A stretch of 64,000 nucleotides of DNA. Source: Styela clava. Taxonomy: Eukaryota; Chordata; Ascidiacea; Stolidobranchia; Styelidae. The translations under genes and the position numbers were made by a program. Under the pieces are notes generated by a model. That model saw only the letters and a program-made list of their open reading frames with translations. It searched no databases and was not told the DNA's origin. Location: the NCBI RefSeq assembly GCF_964204865.1, contig NC_135258.1:7369001-7433000 (forward strand). Direction: 5' to 3'. Positions 23,501 to 35,100 of this stretch are shown here, piece after piece (position 1 is the first letter of the stretch; each line of letters opens with the position of its first letter).

Positions 23501-24851
23501 CCCTCTATAAACTTATTTCAAAACGAAAGCTATCTCCAGAAATGGTATTTTGGTTGACCGTTCTAAAAACTGTGGACACGTTTCTATAAGGCTATTTAGC
23601 GATTTGGATGTAGCTGAATCTTGTTCCTGCTCCTCTTTATTTTTAAACTCCCTACATTACTGTTGTCGCAGTGTCACTTCTTTCCTATTCCCGTATCACA
23701 ACAGAGGTCGTACTCATCGATATATATAAGTAACACGCGGGAGTATCGAGTGTTTTATGTTCGCAATTGCTTGAAGGCAGCGGATATAACCAATAAACAT
23801 GCTGGATATCTTAATTTTACGGACAAAGCCATCATGTCATGATTTGCAATTAGATACATCGGTCCAATGTTGCGTTTGTATTTTACGTTTCGTTTACGTT
23901 TGTATTTTACGTTTCGTTTACGTTTGTATTTGAAGTTTCGTTTACGTTTTATACGTTTTACGTTTCTTGTCTTCTTTTTGAAATATTTATTACAGTTATC
24001 CCCAACATTATTCTGCTTCGCATGCAATGTTCATAACTGTACGAAGGAATGAAAGCATGAAGGACAAGAGAGCTACGCCCAAATATATGGTCTGTTCGCA
24101 GTATAGTACGGTTTACCGTGCCGTCAGATTACAGTCTACAAATATATTCACACCAAGCGAAGCAGTGCAGTCGGACACAAAATGGCGTCCGATGCCCGCA
24201 GAAAGTTCAGTGACGTCATATCAAACAAAAACAAATCTTACAGAGCTAACAGAAATATTTGAAATAAATAAAAGTAATAGCCTTCTGGAGAAAAATTTCA
24301 TCTTCAACCACTAAAAATTTCAAAGCAATTGGTCCAGTGATCAAAGTGAAAAGCGTTTTTTAATATTTCCACTAGGTGTCTTAAAAGTGTCAAAGAACAA
24401 CAAGAACAACATAACAACAAAACGATCGTTATGTCCACTAAACGTGTCCAATAAAACACATTTAAAATAAAATATGACACAATTCGCTTGTCAAATTTTC
24501 TAGAATTACAACAATAACAGACCTGCAGAGATAAGAGAAAATATATTCTTTGTCTTCAGAGTAAATGAACAAACATAAAATTATATCTATTGTAAATCAT
24601 TTTTTCATGCGAGATGCCGGTCATTTATTCCAGAACAGAGATTCCATTCAGACATTTATAATCTCGTTCATCCCTTTCCTAAAAGTGAAATTTACCCTAT
24701 TAATTGTTTAGGATGTCTATTCCAGTGTTGTGTAATGAAATTAGGAAAATGGAACTAGGTTGGACCCTGGTGCCTGCGTGATAATGGCAAAAGCATCAAT
24801 TGCGTAAGAAAATTCTTTGCAATCTTCTATCTGGTCAACAGCTACATTTAG

Positions 24852-25094
24852 TCATGTACGTTCTTGCTTGTGAAATTTACCCCGATAAAGGTTAAGTTTA
24901 CCTCCGGGTTCAGCCCTTAGTTTATAAATTGCGTTGTAAGGGATGTCGTGAAATTTCCTAGTATTTCGGGATCGACATAACAAAAATAGGTTTGGCACAG
25001 GAGTGCTGTAATCCCAAACAACATTGAAATAGTGGTTTTTAAAGACAATCATGTTTATATACAATTCAAACCCACCCAGTTTCTTTATCATCAT
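24852..25094 (-). CDS. Possible small ORF, orthologue of 9733-9975
   Basis: Same 80-codon frame with Cys to Tyr near the N-terminus and one Glu to Asp. No recognised domain; low confidence that it is coding. Confidence 0.18.
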   Translation of the reverse strand: MMIKKLGGFELYINMIVFKNHYFNVVWDYSTPVPNLFLLCRSRNTRKFHDIPYNAIYKLRAEPGGKLNLYRGKFHKQERT

Positions 25095-25848
25095 GTTTTC
25101 GCATATTTTTACAAATTACAAGAAACATTCTATTATAAATAAAGAAACGATATTTTGGTTTGACCTTATCACGAATTGTTTTGGTTATAAACCGTAATCC
25201 TTTCAATAAACAAACAAAAGATTACTTGGAACATCTACTGTAAATATGACACAGTCACCTACAAAATATCAGAAAAATCTCTGGCTTCGATTTGTTCTTG
25301 CAATCAGTTTTGACTAACCTTGTTTCACACATACGCCCTGCTTGCTAATATCCATCATTATCAATTCTCTTTCACACCACAACACTAACCAAACTAGCTA
25401 TTTTAAACATACTGCTCAAACATATTACAATGTCACATTATAATACATGTAATTCACCGTATTTCTTGGAACTGTTTATTTATAAGCTCTATTATTTTTC
25501 TTAAAGATTTCTTCATGACATCAAGGTATTTTGAGGCTGACAATTGACATTTTTGATTAATTTTCGTTGTTATAAATTACAACGCCCATCACGTATCATC
25601 CTTTCTATCTTTTTTTGGCAATAGACAGGAATTATATATTTACAAACCTACATACTTATAATAACATTTGATAAACAGAACAAAATGAAGGAATATTTTT
25701 ATGTCTGATCCTAGTTCCACTCCATTAAACGTAACTTACCATTCAATCATACGGCGTATATTCAAATTCTGTTTGCAATCGCCAAGTCTAAATTTTTATG
25801 TTCATTTGTTATTCATTACACCACAAAATGTCGGAATCCTATTGAATC

Positions 25849-26064
25849 GGCGCTCCTGAAGTGTATGTACCAATATGGAGGTAACTAATTTTGTTCGCCT
25901 ACTTTACATCAAGTTGTGTAAAGGGATTGAAAGATACCGGCAGGGGGTATATTCACTTGCTGGCTAACACAGACAGTCCCCGAGCTCGTGATAGAACTAA
26001 AATAAGGAAAATCGGAATAAAATTTTGGCCTAACCCTAACCTGGTACACATACTAGGGAGTAAC
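25849..26064 (+). mobile_element. Short TIR element, family 2 (block Z copy 2)
   Basis: It runs from GGCGCTCCTGAAGTGTATG to a slightly damaged right end (CATACTAGGGAGTAAC). Same site as in Z copies 1 and 3. Confidence 0.72.
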
Positions 26065-28109
26065 ATTGATTCGACTTTATTAAACTTAATACGTTTTTTA
26101 ATCTATTCAACGGATTGGCTTGTGCAGAATTATTATTATTACATCACCCCGATAATTTGCCTTTAACTTTTGTTTCATTTGTAAACATGAATTATGTGAC
26201 TGTAAACAGAAACTATAGTCGCTATCTAAATAAAATAAAAAGATATTCAAAACAATGTTTAAACTTGACAAATGATGACCTTGGTCTCTTTCAGCTTAAG
26301 AAGTGTAATATGGCTTGCTATTTCATTCTTATGCACTCACTTTATATGTATTTTATTGTGTGAAATGATGAGGGCTGATTTATTCATTTACGATTGTTCG
26401 TAACGAATGACATGACGTACCCACCACACGTTAGTTACCACAGATTTCTCCCAATTATGATGTCATTTACTAAACGCTTATTTTACGACAATGCGGTCAG
26501 ATAATTTGATTAATACCCTTGTCAGTGGAAACAACTAATCTTGTTATTATAACGACGTCATATTAATATAAATATGGATGACTGGGTTCAAACATTACAT
26601 TGTGAGGGAACAATTTATAACGTTGTCGAGAGCGATTTTCGTACGTCTAGGCTCAAAACCGGTTGACCTGATCGGAAAGTGAGACTCACAATCAGACTGT
26701 ACTGTACTGTAGGCTGTACAATTAGGCACCCTATCCGCCAACGAATAATGATACCGCTAAGGCGAATTGCTAAGTTACGTTACCACATCCCTCTATCGCC
26801 TTATTGATCTTTCATTAAGCTGATATTAACGATTGTATTCATAATTTTCCGATAACTTCCTCAAACTGACATTAAAATCGTTAAGTATAAAGCGGCAAGT
26901 CTCATAATTGCAGTTGATTCCACACTATAGTTACAATATACCAACTCGATTGATAATTTGTAGTCTCTGTTAGAGGTCCAGCGAATATGACAAATTTGAT
27001 AGCAAAGGTAAAAACTTGAAGGGCGACTGTTGGTGTTAATATATTTGCTTAAAGTAGTCAAAACATGCGAACAGGTTTTTAGTGCAAAGCAACACATGCA
27101 GTTTTGTGCATGAATTATTTTATTGGCATGATCCGCGTGATACTTGTTAAATTAAATATTTAAAAGATATTATTTAAAACTGATCTGGCTACAACAATAT
27201 CATATTAAAAACCCGCCATTTTCTTTCGTCACAAAATACACGAAACGATAATTGAGTCAAAAACGATAATTTGAAAATATGAAACCAGGTGTATATCGCA
27301 TTCCTAAAGCATTCTTTTTCAACTTCTCAACCACAAAATGCATTGTAACGATGATTAATTAAGTGTTGATAAAAACCCTCCACACCTACTTAAGCTTAAG
27401 TAGAATTTTATCTGAGACAACGTCATATTAATAACTGTTCTTTTAATTGCGCTCTCTGAGTTTTCTTCTTTTAACCATGCTTGATACCATGATGAATTGA
27501 TGTTTTTAAGTTCGAATTATGTTTGTTGTAAGGTCGACATGCAGATGTAAGTTCAACACAGAGCCTTAACACAGAGTCTAAATTTACATGCTGTTAAAAA
27601 TGACCAGAAAATATTTACATAATCATGCACTTCAATAGTTCAATGTTAGTTATACTTACTGTGCTTAGTTACCGATGAGCGAACGTAAAAATTACATTTT
27701 TCAATTAAAACTTCACCGTCATCGTTACACAAAGAGAATCAAGAGGGTAGGGTCTGCTTCACAGTCCGCCATTTTTAATTCAAACACTTCTTGACAACTA
27801 TTATGGAACAGATTTCCGTATGATGGAAAGTTAAAGTGCGGAAAACACCAAAACGGTCGCATATGGACGCGGTCATTCTGAGACGAGATGATCAGCTGAT
27901 AAAAGCTTTAAAACAAAGTTTAAATTACCATGATGTGAAAATTGTTTGAAAAATGTAGCCATGACGATGCATTCCAATTTATTTCGGATTCACTGTGTTC
28001 GTGTTCCTACAGTCACAACTTAATTCAACTAGATTCTCTATAGTTACACTCACCCGAATAGGCAGGCGGATTGATGAAAGATATTCGGATGATATTACAC
28101 CATTTAAGT

Positions 28110-28808
28110 CAGGGGTGACGAACCCATTTGCTACCGCGGGCCATTTTATCAGTCATTGTCTCAACTGGATACTAACATTTCCGTCTGTCAGTCTTGATCT
28201 GTATCAATTAAGTTGGGTTTCTGGTGGCGCCATCTCACTCGGCTGCGAGCTTCGCTCGGCTCGGGTGTTCGAGATCCGAATTTCCGTTCGAATACCGCAG
28301 CGATTTTATTCGAGATTTTTTTGGTCGACTACCTTAGTATCACTATACAATCAATAAAATAAATTGTAGTCTTTACTATTTTATCGCAGATCTACGGATT
28401 TCTCTAACGTTGATATCTTGAAAATAACCTTGGGTGGTAGCATTGCGATATGGCGGAATCAGTGTTGCAAGAACAAATATAATATAATATATATAATCGG
28501 AAATATTACATTTTCACAAAAGTTACCCCTTCTCCGTTAATCTTTATGCGTTTGTCGATTAGGCAGTGTAAGTAACTATGCTAATACCATGCTGGTCAAT
28601 TTGATCCATTGTTAAAGATATCGATGAGTCAACGAAAATAGATGTATTGGAAATAGAGTTGTCAGTAATATTAATAACACATTTAATTAATAATTTCGCT
28701 GTACAGTTTCCAAAGGTTTATGACTTCAAGCCAACCATACACTGAATGGCCTGAATGCTTCGCGGGCCGCACGAAATTCTCTGGCGGGTCGCAGGTTCGT
28801 CACCTCTG
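28110..28808 (+). mobile_element. hAT-like element, internally deleted copy
   Basis: Same TIRs as the copy at 13904; the flanking duplication is ATTTAAGT at the left and ACTTAAGT at the right. It lacks about 230 bp after GTCATTGT that the other two copies retain. It is non-coding. Confidence 0.85.
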
Positions 28809-29309
28809 ACTTAAGTCTTACACCATTTTTTGTCCAATTCTTGACAATCTATATATAAAACATATATATATATATATATTATATGTAAATTCAAGCCGGG
28901 AAAGCGTATCGCAATCCTTATGAGTAGAGATGTCAAAGCAGTTAACAAAACTTCTAGCAAAATATTTTTTCTTATACTTTTGCTACCCAAGCGATTATTT
29001 TTACCTAACCATGTTTTTTAATTCTACTTCCGGTTTCTCAACTTCTAAATTGAGAACGAAATCCCATTGCTTAATGTTCATGACATCTTGATCAGTATTT
29101 TTCTGTTTACAGCTGATTATACTTCTAACGCGAATCGGAAAACAACTTTATGACGCTTTCCAGAAAGGAAAGTAATTTAACAATCGAATCTTAAATCAGT
29201 TTATGTTGTATTTAGTTGTCAATTTTGTGATATTGAATGATTTATTAAAAAATGCGATAGCAGGAACTTTAATTTATATGAACGTGACAATTATGTGCGT
29301 TTTCCCGGG

Positions 29310-29327
29310 TCACCACAAATGGTAGAT
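29310..29327 (+). promoter_or_regulatory. PSE-like element of U4 at 29370
   Basis: TCACCACAAATGGTAGAT at -60 to -43. Confidence 0.8.
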
Positions 29328-29369
29328 TTCATCAATACTACTAGTCAAAATTGTGCAAGCTTTTTACTC

Positions 29370-29512
29370 AGCTTTGCGCAGTGGCAGTATCGTAACCAAT
29401 GAGGTTTATCCGAGGTGCGATTATTGCTAGTTGAAAACTATTACCAATACCCCGCCCTGGCGATACAAACGTGTCGCCTGTGGCAATTTCTGAAGGGTTG
29501 TACGCAACCTAT
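29370..29512 (+). ncRNA. U4: U4 snRNA gene, beta type
   Basis: Clean in the U6-pairing segments, K-turn and Sm site; 3' stem GGTTG-TACG-CAACC as at 15439. The upstream flank is block Z, as for the other beta copies. The downstream flank is not block X: after CCCGTTT the sequence switches at about 29520 to a different piece that ends in a hAT-like terminus. Confidence 0.96.
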
Positions 29513-29519
29513 CCCGTTT

Positions 29520-29731
29520 GGAAATGACTGATATTTGTGCAAAAACCAATGAAGAAATTTCGGCGTTCTAACCGGGTAATAAGTGGGCCAACAACAAACT
29601 TTCTCAACCTGCCAACCGAGCACATTGTTACATTACATCGAAATACGTTTGTGCGCAGTAAATCTATTCGTGTGCGCACCCTCTGAAAGCTGTGTGCGCG
29701 CGCACACGCGCACACCTTAGAGGGAACACTG
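29520..29731 (-). mobile_element. Truncated hAT-like element end
   Basis: The right boundary reads, on the minus strand, CAGTGTTCCCTCTAAGG, followed by a GTGCGCGTGTGCGCGCGC-type purine/pyrimidine alternation. This is a terminus I associate with widespread hAT miniature elements. The facing terminus is missing: the left side runs directly into the U4 3' flank at about 29520. The base order right of it (GTCATATC) is where block W begins. Confidence 0.6.
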
Positions 29732-30673
29732 GTCATATCTATGCTGTAGAAACCAGAGAGCAGTGCTCAAATATACCGACACTAAGGTTCGACCATCAGT
29801 TCCTGCATTTAAATACATCGAGTGTCTAACAAAGCAGCGAGTTTGAAGAAAGGTTGGATGACAAACAATACGGATGCGGACGAAAATTTTGAAGAAATAT
29901 CTGGTCCCGAAGGACATTGAGGAATAATAAAACTAACATCTTATTTCATCTTTAAGAATAGAGTATGTGTAATCGATTCGTGCATTACTTGTGAAAGAGC
30001 GATTTTACTCCACGACAAAAATCACTCCAACAACATGAAATTAGCAAACAAATATAAAGGCTCACTTCGTGTCCAACAACTCTTGTTAATACTTGATTTT
30101 ATATTCCTATCCGAAAATGGAAAATTATTTGGTTTATTTATATCATAATTCACAGTAATATCTTGACAGCGTCGTTAGCATCAAAAGAAGAAAAAAACTA
30201 GTTAGCGATCGGAGACAGCTGACTTATCGATCTGCGGTTTCGATTCCTTCGCTTTGACTCAATAGCGACACTGCGTGTCTCATCACTAATTAATTGATGA
30301 CTCGCTAATTATACAACATAATTCATCCAGGCTTCCGATCCGAGATATGGTGAATGCACATGAAAAATCCGGAGCAAATTCAACCTCGCTTTCGTGAGAT
30401 ATCGCGTGTATCTAAAGGACAAACAAACAAACAGACAAATACCTATCAACCTACTTAGCGATCAAGATCGATAGGTAACAAACAGACAAACAGACAAATA
30501 CCTATCAACATACTTACCGATCAAGATCGATAGGTAACAAACAGACAAACAGACAAATACCTATCAACATACTTACCGATCAAGATCGATAAGTAATTAC
30601 GGAAAAAAATATCAATTTGTACGTCTCCGTTTCATTTTACGTAAATATGTGGAAGTTAAGTGAGTTTTTGGAG
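29732..30673. repeat. Block W, copy 2
   Basis: Direct repeat of 6247-7276 with small indels. It contains a three-copy version of the palindrome-bearing minisatellite (30420-30597). It ends at the U4 promoter of the gene interrupted by the retrotransposons. Confidence 0.8.
30420..30597. repeat. Minisatellite with an internal palindrome, copy 2
   Basis: Three units of about 58 bp with ACAAATACCTATCAACATAC and CTTACCGATCAAGATCGATA. It has one unit fewer than 6975-7203. Confidence 0.85.
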
Positions 30674-30691
30674 TCACCACAAATGATAGAG
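30674..30691 (+). promoter_or_regulatory. PSE-like element of the interrupted U4
   Basis: TCACCACAAATGATAGAG at -59 to -42 from the U4 start at 30733. The box is intact, so the promoter should still fire. Its transcript would contain U4 nt 1-41 and then the retrotransposon in sense orientation. Confidence 0.8.
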
Positions 30692-30732
30692 TGCATTCAC
30701 ACTCCTATACGCAATTTTTTCTCTCCAGCAGT

Positions 30733-30773
30733 AGCTTTGCGCAGTGGCAGTATCGTAACCAATGAGGCTTATC
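30733..30773 (+). pseudogene. U4: U4 snRNA gene, 5' part (interrupted)
   Basis: U4 nt 1-41. U6 stem II and the start of the 5' stem-loop are intact; nt 36 is T to C within the last 17 bases. The gene is broken after nt 41 by three retrotransposons totalling 15.6 kb. The 3' part lies at 46355-46473. No U4 RNA can be made from this locus. Confidence 0.95.
30757..30773 (+). repeat. Target-site duplication 1
   Basis: AACCAATGAGGCTTATC, U4 nt 25-41. It is repeated at 35963, 41181 and 46355 (there with T instead of C at the twelfth base). The A pair at its left end merges with the poly(A) tails at the other junctions, so the length is 15-17 bp. One C at the right end is ambiguous. Confidence 0.92.
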
Positions 30774-30874
30774 GAGCTATCTGTTTGATTAAAATGAACA
30801 TCTGCTATTGTTATCATCAATTGGAATACTTTGGATTGTAAGATATTTTGGATATTCGTTCTTGGATACTAAAA

Positions 30875-32170
30875 ATGGATTACTCCGCAGCTCTTACAGG
30901 ATCAATAGGGATTACAGGTAATCGCCCTCGATCGGTTGTGGCAGAGGTGAGTGATTCTATTGATATAAACCGATTTCTCTACATCTTGGGAGAAAACCCT
31001 ATAACAAAAGGATATGTCGAACACCTGTCAGGAATTTTTGAAACTAGACCGAAAATTTGGTTGATATCTTTCAAACAGTTGAACCCAACAAATCCAAATG
31101 ATTCAGTTAGAGACAAATTTATTGTAGAAACGCAAAATGGCATTAAAGTCGATGGTGTAATAGTACGCTTTTTTCCACCCACAAAACCTCCAACAAGGAT
31201 TAGCATTCGCGATATCCCAGACGAATCACGACCACAAGTCGTTTTCGAAGCTCTGAATAAGGCTGGATGCGGAAAAATTAAAAGCATGACCAAACTATAC
31301 TACCGAAACACTCAACTATTCAACGGATATATAGCCGTATGGATAGATGATTTTAAACAGGAAAAACTGCCCCCCTTTCTTGTCATTGACAAAGCTAGGT
31401 GCAAAACCTACGTACCCACCGAGTTGTACAATCCAACATGCATGAACTGCCTTGATACTGGTCATAATGCAAGAAATTGCCGAAATAAAACGAAATGTAG
31501 GTCGTGCAAAAGTGAAGGTCACGTTCAGGCAAATTGCCCCCTAAAATCCAATGTGAGACCGAATAACATGGAATCCTGGTTTAAGGAATCGATATCCACA
31601 AAACCTGGAATAGAATCACATGTAGGAGAAAAAGAAGATGCAATACCAAACAATAACACCACACCAGAAATAGGAGTAAACCAAATTCCCGAGGCAGTGT
31701 TCCTAACTTCAAAATCCGACACAATATCTGATACGGATTTGTTATACGAAGAAGTAAAAGATTGGTCTCTATCAGAAGACAATACTATAACAACACCCAA
31801 AAAGCGCACTCCACCTCGCAAAACAGTCCCGAAGCCTAAATTAAAACCTACATCCACAATAGGGAACACTCCAATTAGACCCCCAGTAATTGGCAAATCG
31901 TATGTAAACATGGTAATTAACGACTTCGAGATTAGAGACAGCACGTCATCATCAGTATTCTCAGACATACTTCAAAGTAACTCGGCACCGGCATACCTAG
32001 AGAACCCAGATAGCACGTATGAAACAGACCCATCACAAACACCCAGACTTGAGCCTACTATGAACAAAACCCAAAAACAGATTGGCAAACGGGGAAGAAA
32101 AAATACTTCCTCGTCGACAACGTCGAATATATCACCATCGCCAAAAAAGGGGAAAGACAATAAAACATAG
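30875..32170 (+). CDS. Retrotransposon ORF1 protein (zinc-knuckle), intact
   Basis: 431 residues from ATG at 30875 (MDYSAALTGS); the frame is open slightly upstream but without another ATG. It is expected to coat the element RNA and act as a nucleic-acid chaperone in the retrotransposition RNP. Two CX2CX4HX4C knuckles sit at about residues 189-202 (CMNCLDTGHNARNC) and 208-221 (CRSCKSEGHVQANC). The 180 residues before them may fold as an RNA-binding domain but I cannot identify it by eye. The C-terminal 200 residues are Ser/Thr/Pro-rich and low in complexity and end in a Lys/Arg-rich stretch (GKRGRKN, SPKKGKDNK) that could be a nuclear signal or bind RNA. The stop at 32168 precedes ORF2 by 29 bases. 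Confidence 0.9.
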   Translation: MDYSAALTGSIGITGNRPRSVVAEVSDSIDINRFLYILGENPITKGYVEHLSGIFETRPKIWLISFKQLNPTNPNDSVRDKFIVETQNGIKVDGVIVRFFPPTKPPTRISIRDIPDESRPQVVFEALNKAGCGKIKSMTKLYYRNTQLFNGYIAVWIDDFKQEKLPPFLVIDKARCKTYVPTELYNPTCMNCLDTGHNARNCRNKTKCRSCKSEGHVQANCPLKSNVRPNNMESWFKESISTKPGIESHVGEKEDAIPNNNTTPEIGVNQIPEAVFLTSKSDTISDTDLLYEEVKDWSLSEDNTITTPKKRTPPRKTVPKPKLKPTSTIGNTPIRPPVIGKSYVNMVINDFEIRDSTSSSVFSDILQSNSAPAYLENPDSTYETDPSQTPRLEPTMNKTQKQIGKRGRKNTSSSTTSNISPSPKKGKDNKT

Positions 32171-32199
32171 AAAGTATAAAATAAAAATCATCCCAATAT

Positions 32200-35100
32200 A
32201 TGACTGAAAATCTATCACAATTAAAAATAATCTCACTGAACGTAAACGGACTGGAAAAAAATTGGAACAAACTTAAAATCTTCATAACTTATCACAACCC
32301 AGACATTATTGCTTTACAAGAAGTCCACAGAGTTAAAAGAGACGTTTCCGAGAACCGACTACATAACATGGGGTACAGATTATTTATTAACTCACTGACC
32401 TACTTCGATAAGAGGGATGACCAAAGATTCTTCCAAGGCACCGCCACTGCAGTAAGAGAAAACTTATGTGCAACGCACAGCTTTGAATATGTTACATTCA
32501 TACCTTGTAGAGCGTGTTCGACAACAATGACGAACTTACAAACCAAAGACAAGCTATCGCTAGTAAATGTTTATGCACCTCCCAGAAGAGGCGACAGAAA
32601 AACTAGAATGTTCTACGAAAAGCTGATAAACTTAGTGAGAGAGATCAAGCATATTCAAATAATTTGCGGTGACTTTAACATGGTTCATCAGAAAATAGAC
32701 GTCAGCAACCAAAACTCATTTACACTAGGGAACACAGAAATGCAATGGAAAGACTTTATACAAGCTCACAACTACATAGACACGTATAGATATCACTGGC
32801 CCGATAAAAGATTATATACAATTACCAGGAGAAGACAATCCCGACGAATAGATCGAATATATATTCCGTACAACATTAGTCATGAATTGAAAAATACAGA
32901 ATATTTAGTAAACACCGTTTCAGACCACCACTTTGCATCACACATCACTTTCAAAAATATTAAACAAGTTAACTGGGGACGGGGAACCTGGAAAAACAAT
33001 ACAGCTCATTTTAGGCATGAAAAAGTCAGGTTTTTGATAAATGAGATATACAAAAAAGAAGAACAAAGAAAACACGAATATGAAATACTTGCCGACTGGT
33101 GGGACAACTTGAAGACTAAAATTAAAAAAAGTCTCCTCCAACACGGAATTAATGAAGCAAAGGTAAAGAAACAAAATGAAAGCAGGTGGAAAAATGAAAT
33201 TCTAAATAGCATGAACAAGTCACCATCAAACCAAGCAATGTATATGCTTATTAAAAACCTAAAACAAATGGAAAAAGAAAAAGTGATGTTTAAACAAAAT
33301 ACAGCAAAAATCAAAGCATTAGAACAAAACGAAAGACCAACAAAATATTTCTTTGACAAATTGAAAACTAGAAGACGTAAAACCACTATAGACAGACTAC
33401 AAAACAAAGAAGGAAATTATTTAAAAACAAAAAACGAAATTTTGGAAGAAGCGCAAACATTCTATAAAACACTATGGACACAAACAACACCAGGTGAGGA
33501 AGATAGAATGGAAGAATACCTCAACATATATGGGGAAACTAAGCTTAGCACTGAAGAAAAGGAACAAATGGGGACCTTAGCTTCAAAAGAAGAACTTCTC
33601 GTGACTTTAAAACAAATGGATAACTATAAAACACCGGGACCAGACGGACTATCAAAGGAATTTTACGTTGAATTTTGGGAAATTTTGAAGAATGACTTGC
33701 ACCAGCTAGTAAACAATGCTATCGCTTTCGGCACCTTACCCACCAGTAGCAAAGAATCGATAGTCACCCTTATCTATAAAAAAGGAAATTCAAATCACCT
33801 ATCTAACTACCGGCCCATATCTAACCTAAATGTAGATTTTAAACTGATATCAAAAATATTAGCTAACCGATTGAAACCTATCTTGGATAAATATATAATG
33901 CCAACACAGAAAAGCGCAATTCCTAAACGATCTATATTTGATAATTTACGAAACGTTCAAGGAATATGGAATTATACAACAAAATGGAACCTACCTTTAT
34001 ATATAATCAGTTTCGATCAGGAAAAAGCTTTTGATATGGTTAACCAACGTTTTTTATTCAAAACCATGACCAAACTAAACTTCAACAAAAATATCATTAA
34101 CTTAATCAAAGAAATGTACAATCGGATATACAGCAGAATACAAATTAACGGAGCTAAAACCAATAAAATCTTTCTGACAAGAGGAATCAGACAAGGCTGT
34201 CCATTGAGCATGGCAATGTACACCTTAGCCGCTGACCCATTGGCAAGAAAAATCATCGCGAACCAAAAGATAAAAGGATTCAGCATCGGAAAATACAAAA
34301 CCGTAATTGATCAATTTGCAGACGACAATACAACATACGCGCGAGACATTGAATCGATAGAACACACCTTCAACGAATTTAAGACTTACGAATTAATAAC
34401 GGGACAAAAAATAAATGAGAAAAAAACTGAAATATTATGTACTAACCAAATCGCAATGCAAAAACTTAAAACCTCGCCGTACAACAAATTCATGAAACCA
34501 AATATAAAAGTTTTAGGCCAAATTATAGGACCCCAACAGACGGAAAAAACTTGGGATGAAATCCTCAAAAGACTTAGGAACACCCTGGAAGTTAATAAGC
34601 AGAGACAATTGACGTGGATAGGTAAATTCCAAATTTTAAATGCCTTGTGTATATCGCAGGTAATATACCACGCTAGAGTAGTGAATGTACCACCAATCTA
34701 CATACGGAAACTGAACACACTTTTCTTTGACTTCATCTGGCACCCAGAAAGCTTTCAGCTATTGGCACAAAATAAATTAACAGCCGATTACTACAATGGA
34801 GGATTAAATGCCCCATGCATAAAAACAAAAATACAGGCATGTCTTCTGGAAAAAATAAAAACATTGAAATCAATAACAGAACCTAAAGAGATATGGCACG
34901 CAATAGCCCTTTATGACATTGGCACGAAGATAAAGAGAATAAATCCCAAACTTTACACCAACCAGATGCCCCATGCCCTCGAAACCCCAAAGCACTGGAA
35001 AGATTGCATTCAGTTAACCGAAAAAATAGGCATAAAAGAAGAAAAATGGACAGACATTTCTTTCAAACAAATTTACCAGACGATCTTGAAATCAAACCAA

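Larger units (their letters stand above)
23501..29309. repeat. Block Z, copy 2
   Basis: The shortest Z copy. It has the minisatellite (23872-23960), a family 2 TIR element (25849-26064) and a hAT-like element with an internal deletion (28110-28808). Copies 2 and 3 share the CTGTACTGTACTGTAGGCTG stretch around 26695, absent from copy 1, so they are the closer pair here. No supported gene. Confidence 0.85.

Noticed and set aside
31525-32285. Long minus-strand open frames opposite ORF1 and ORF2 of the retrotransposons (also at 33006, 36731, 38221, 41915, 43404)
   Set aside because: They are mirror frames of the strongly coding plus strand, repeat in all three copies and contain no known domain.
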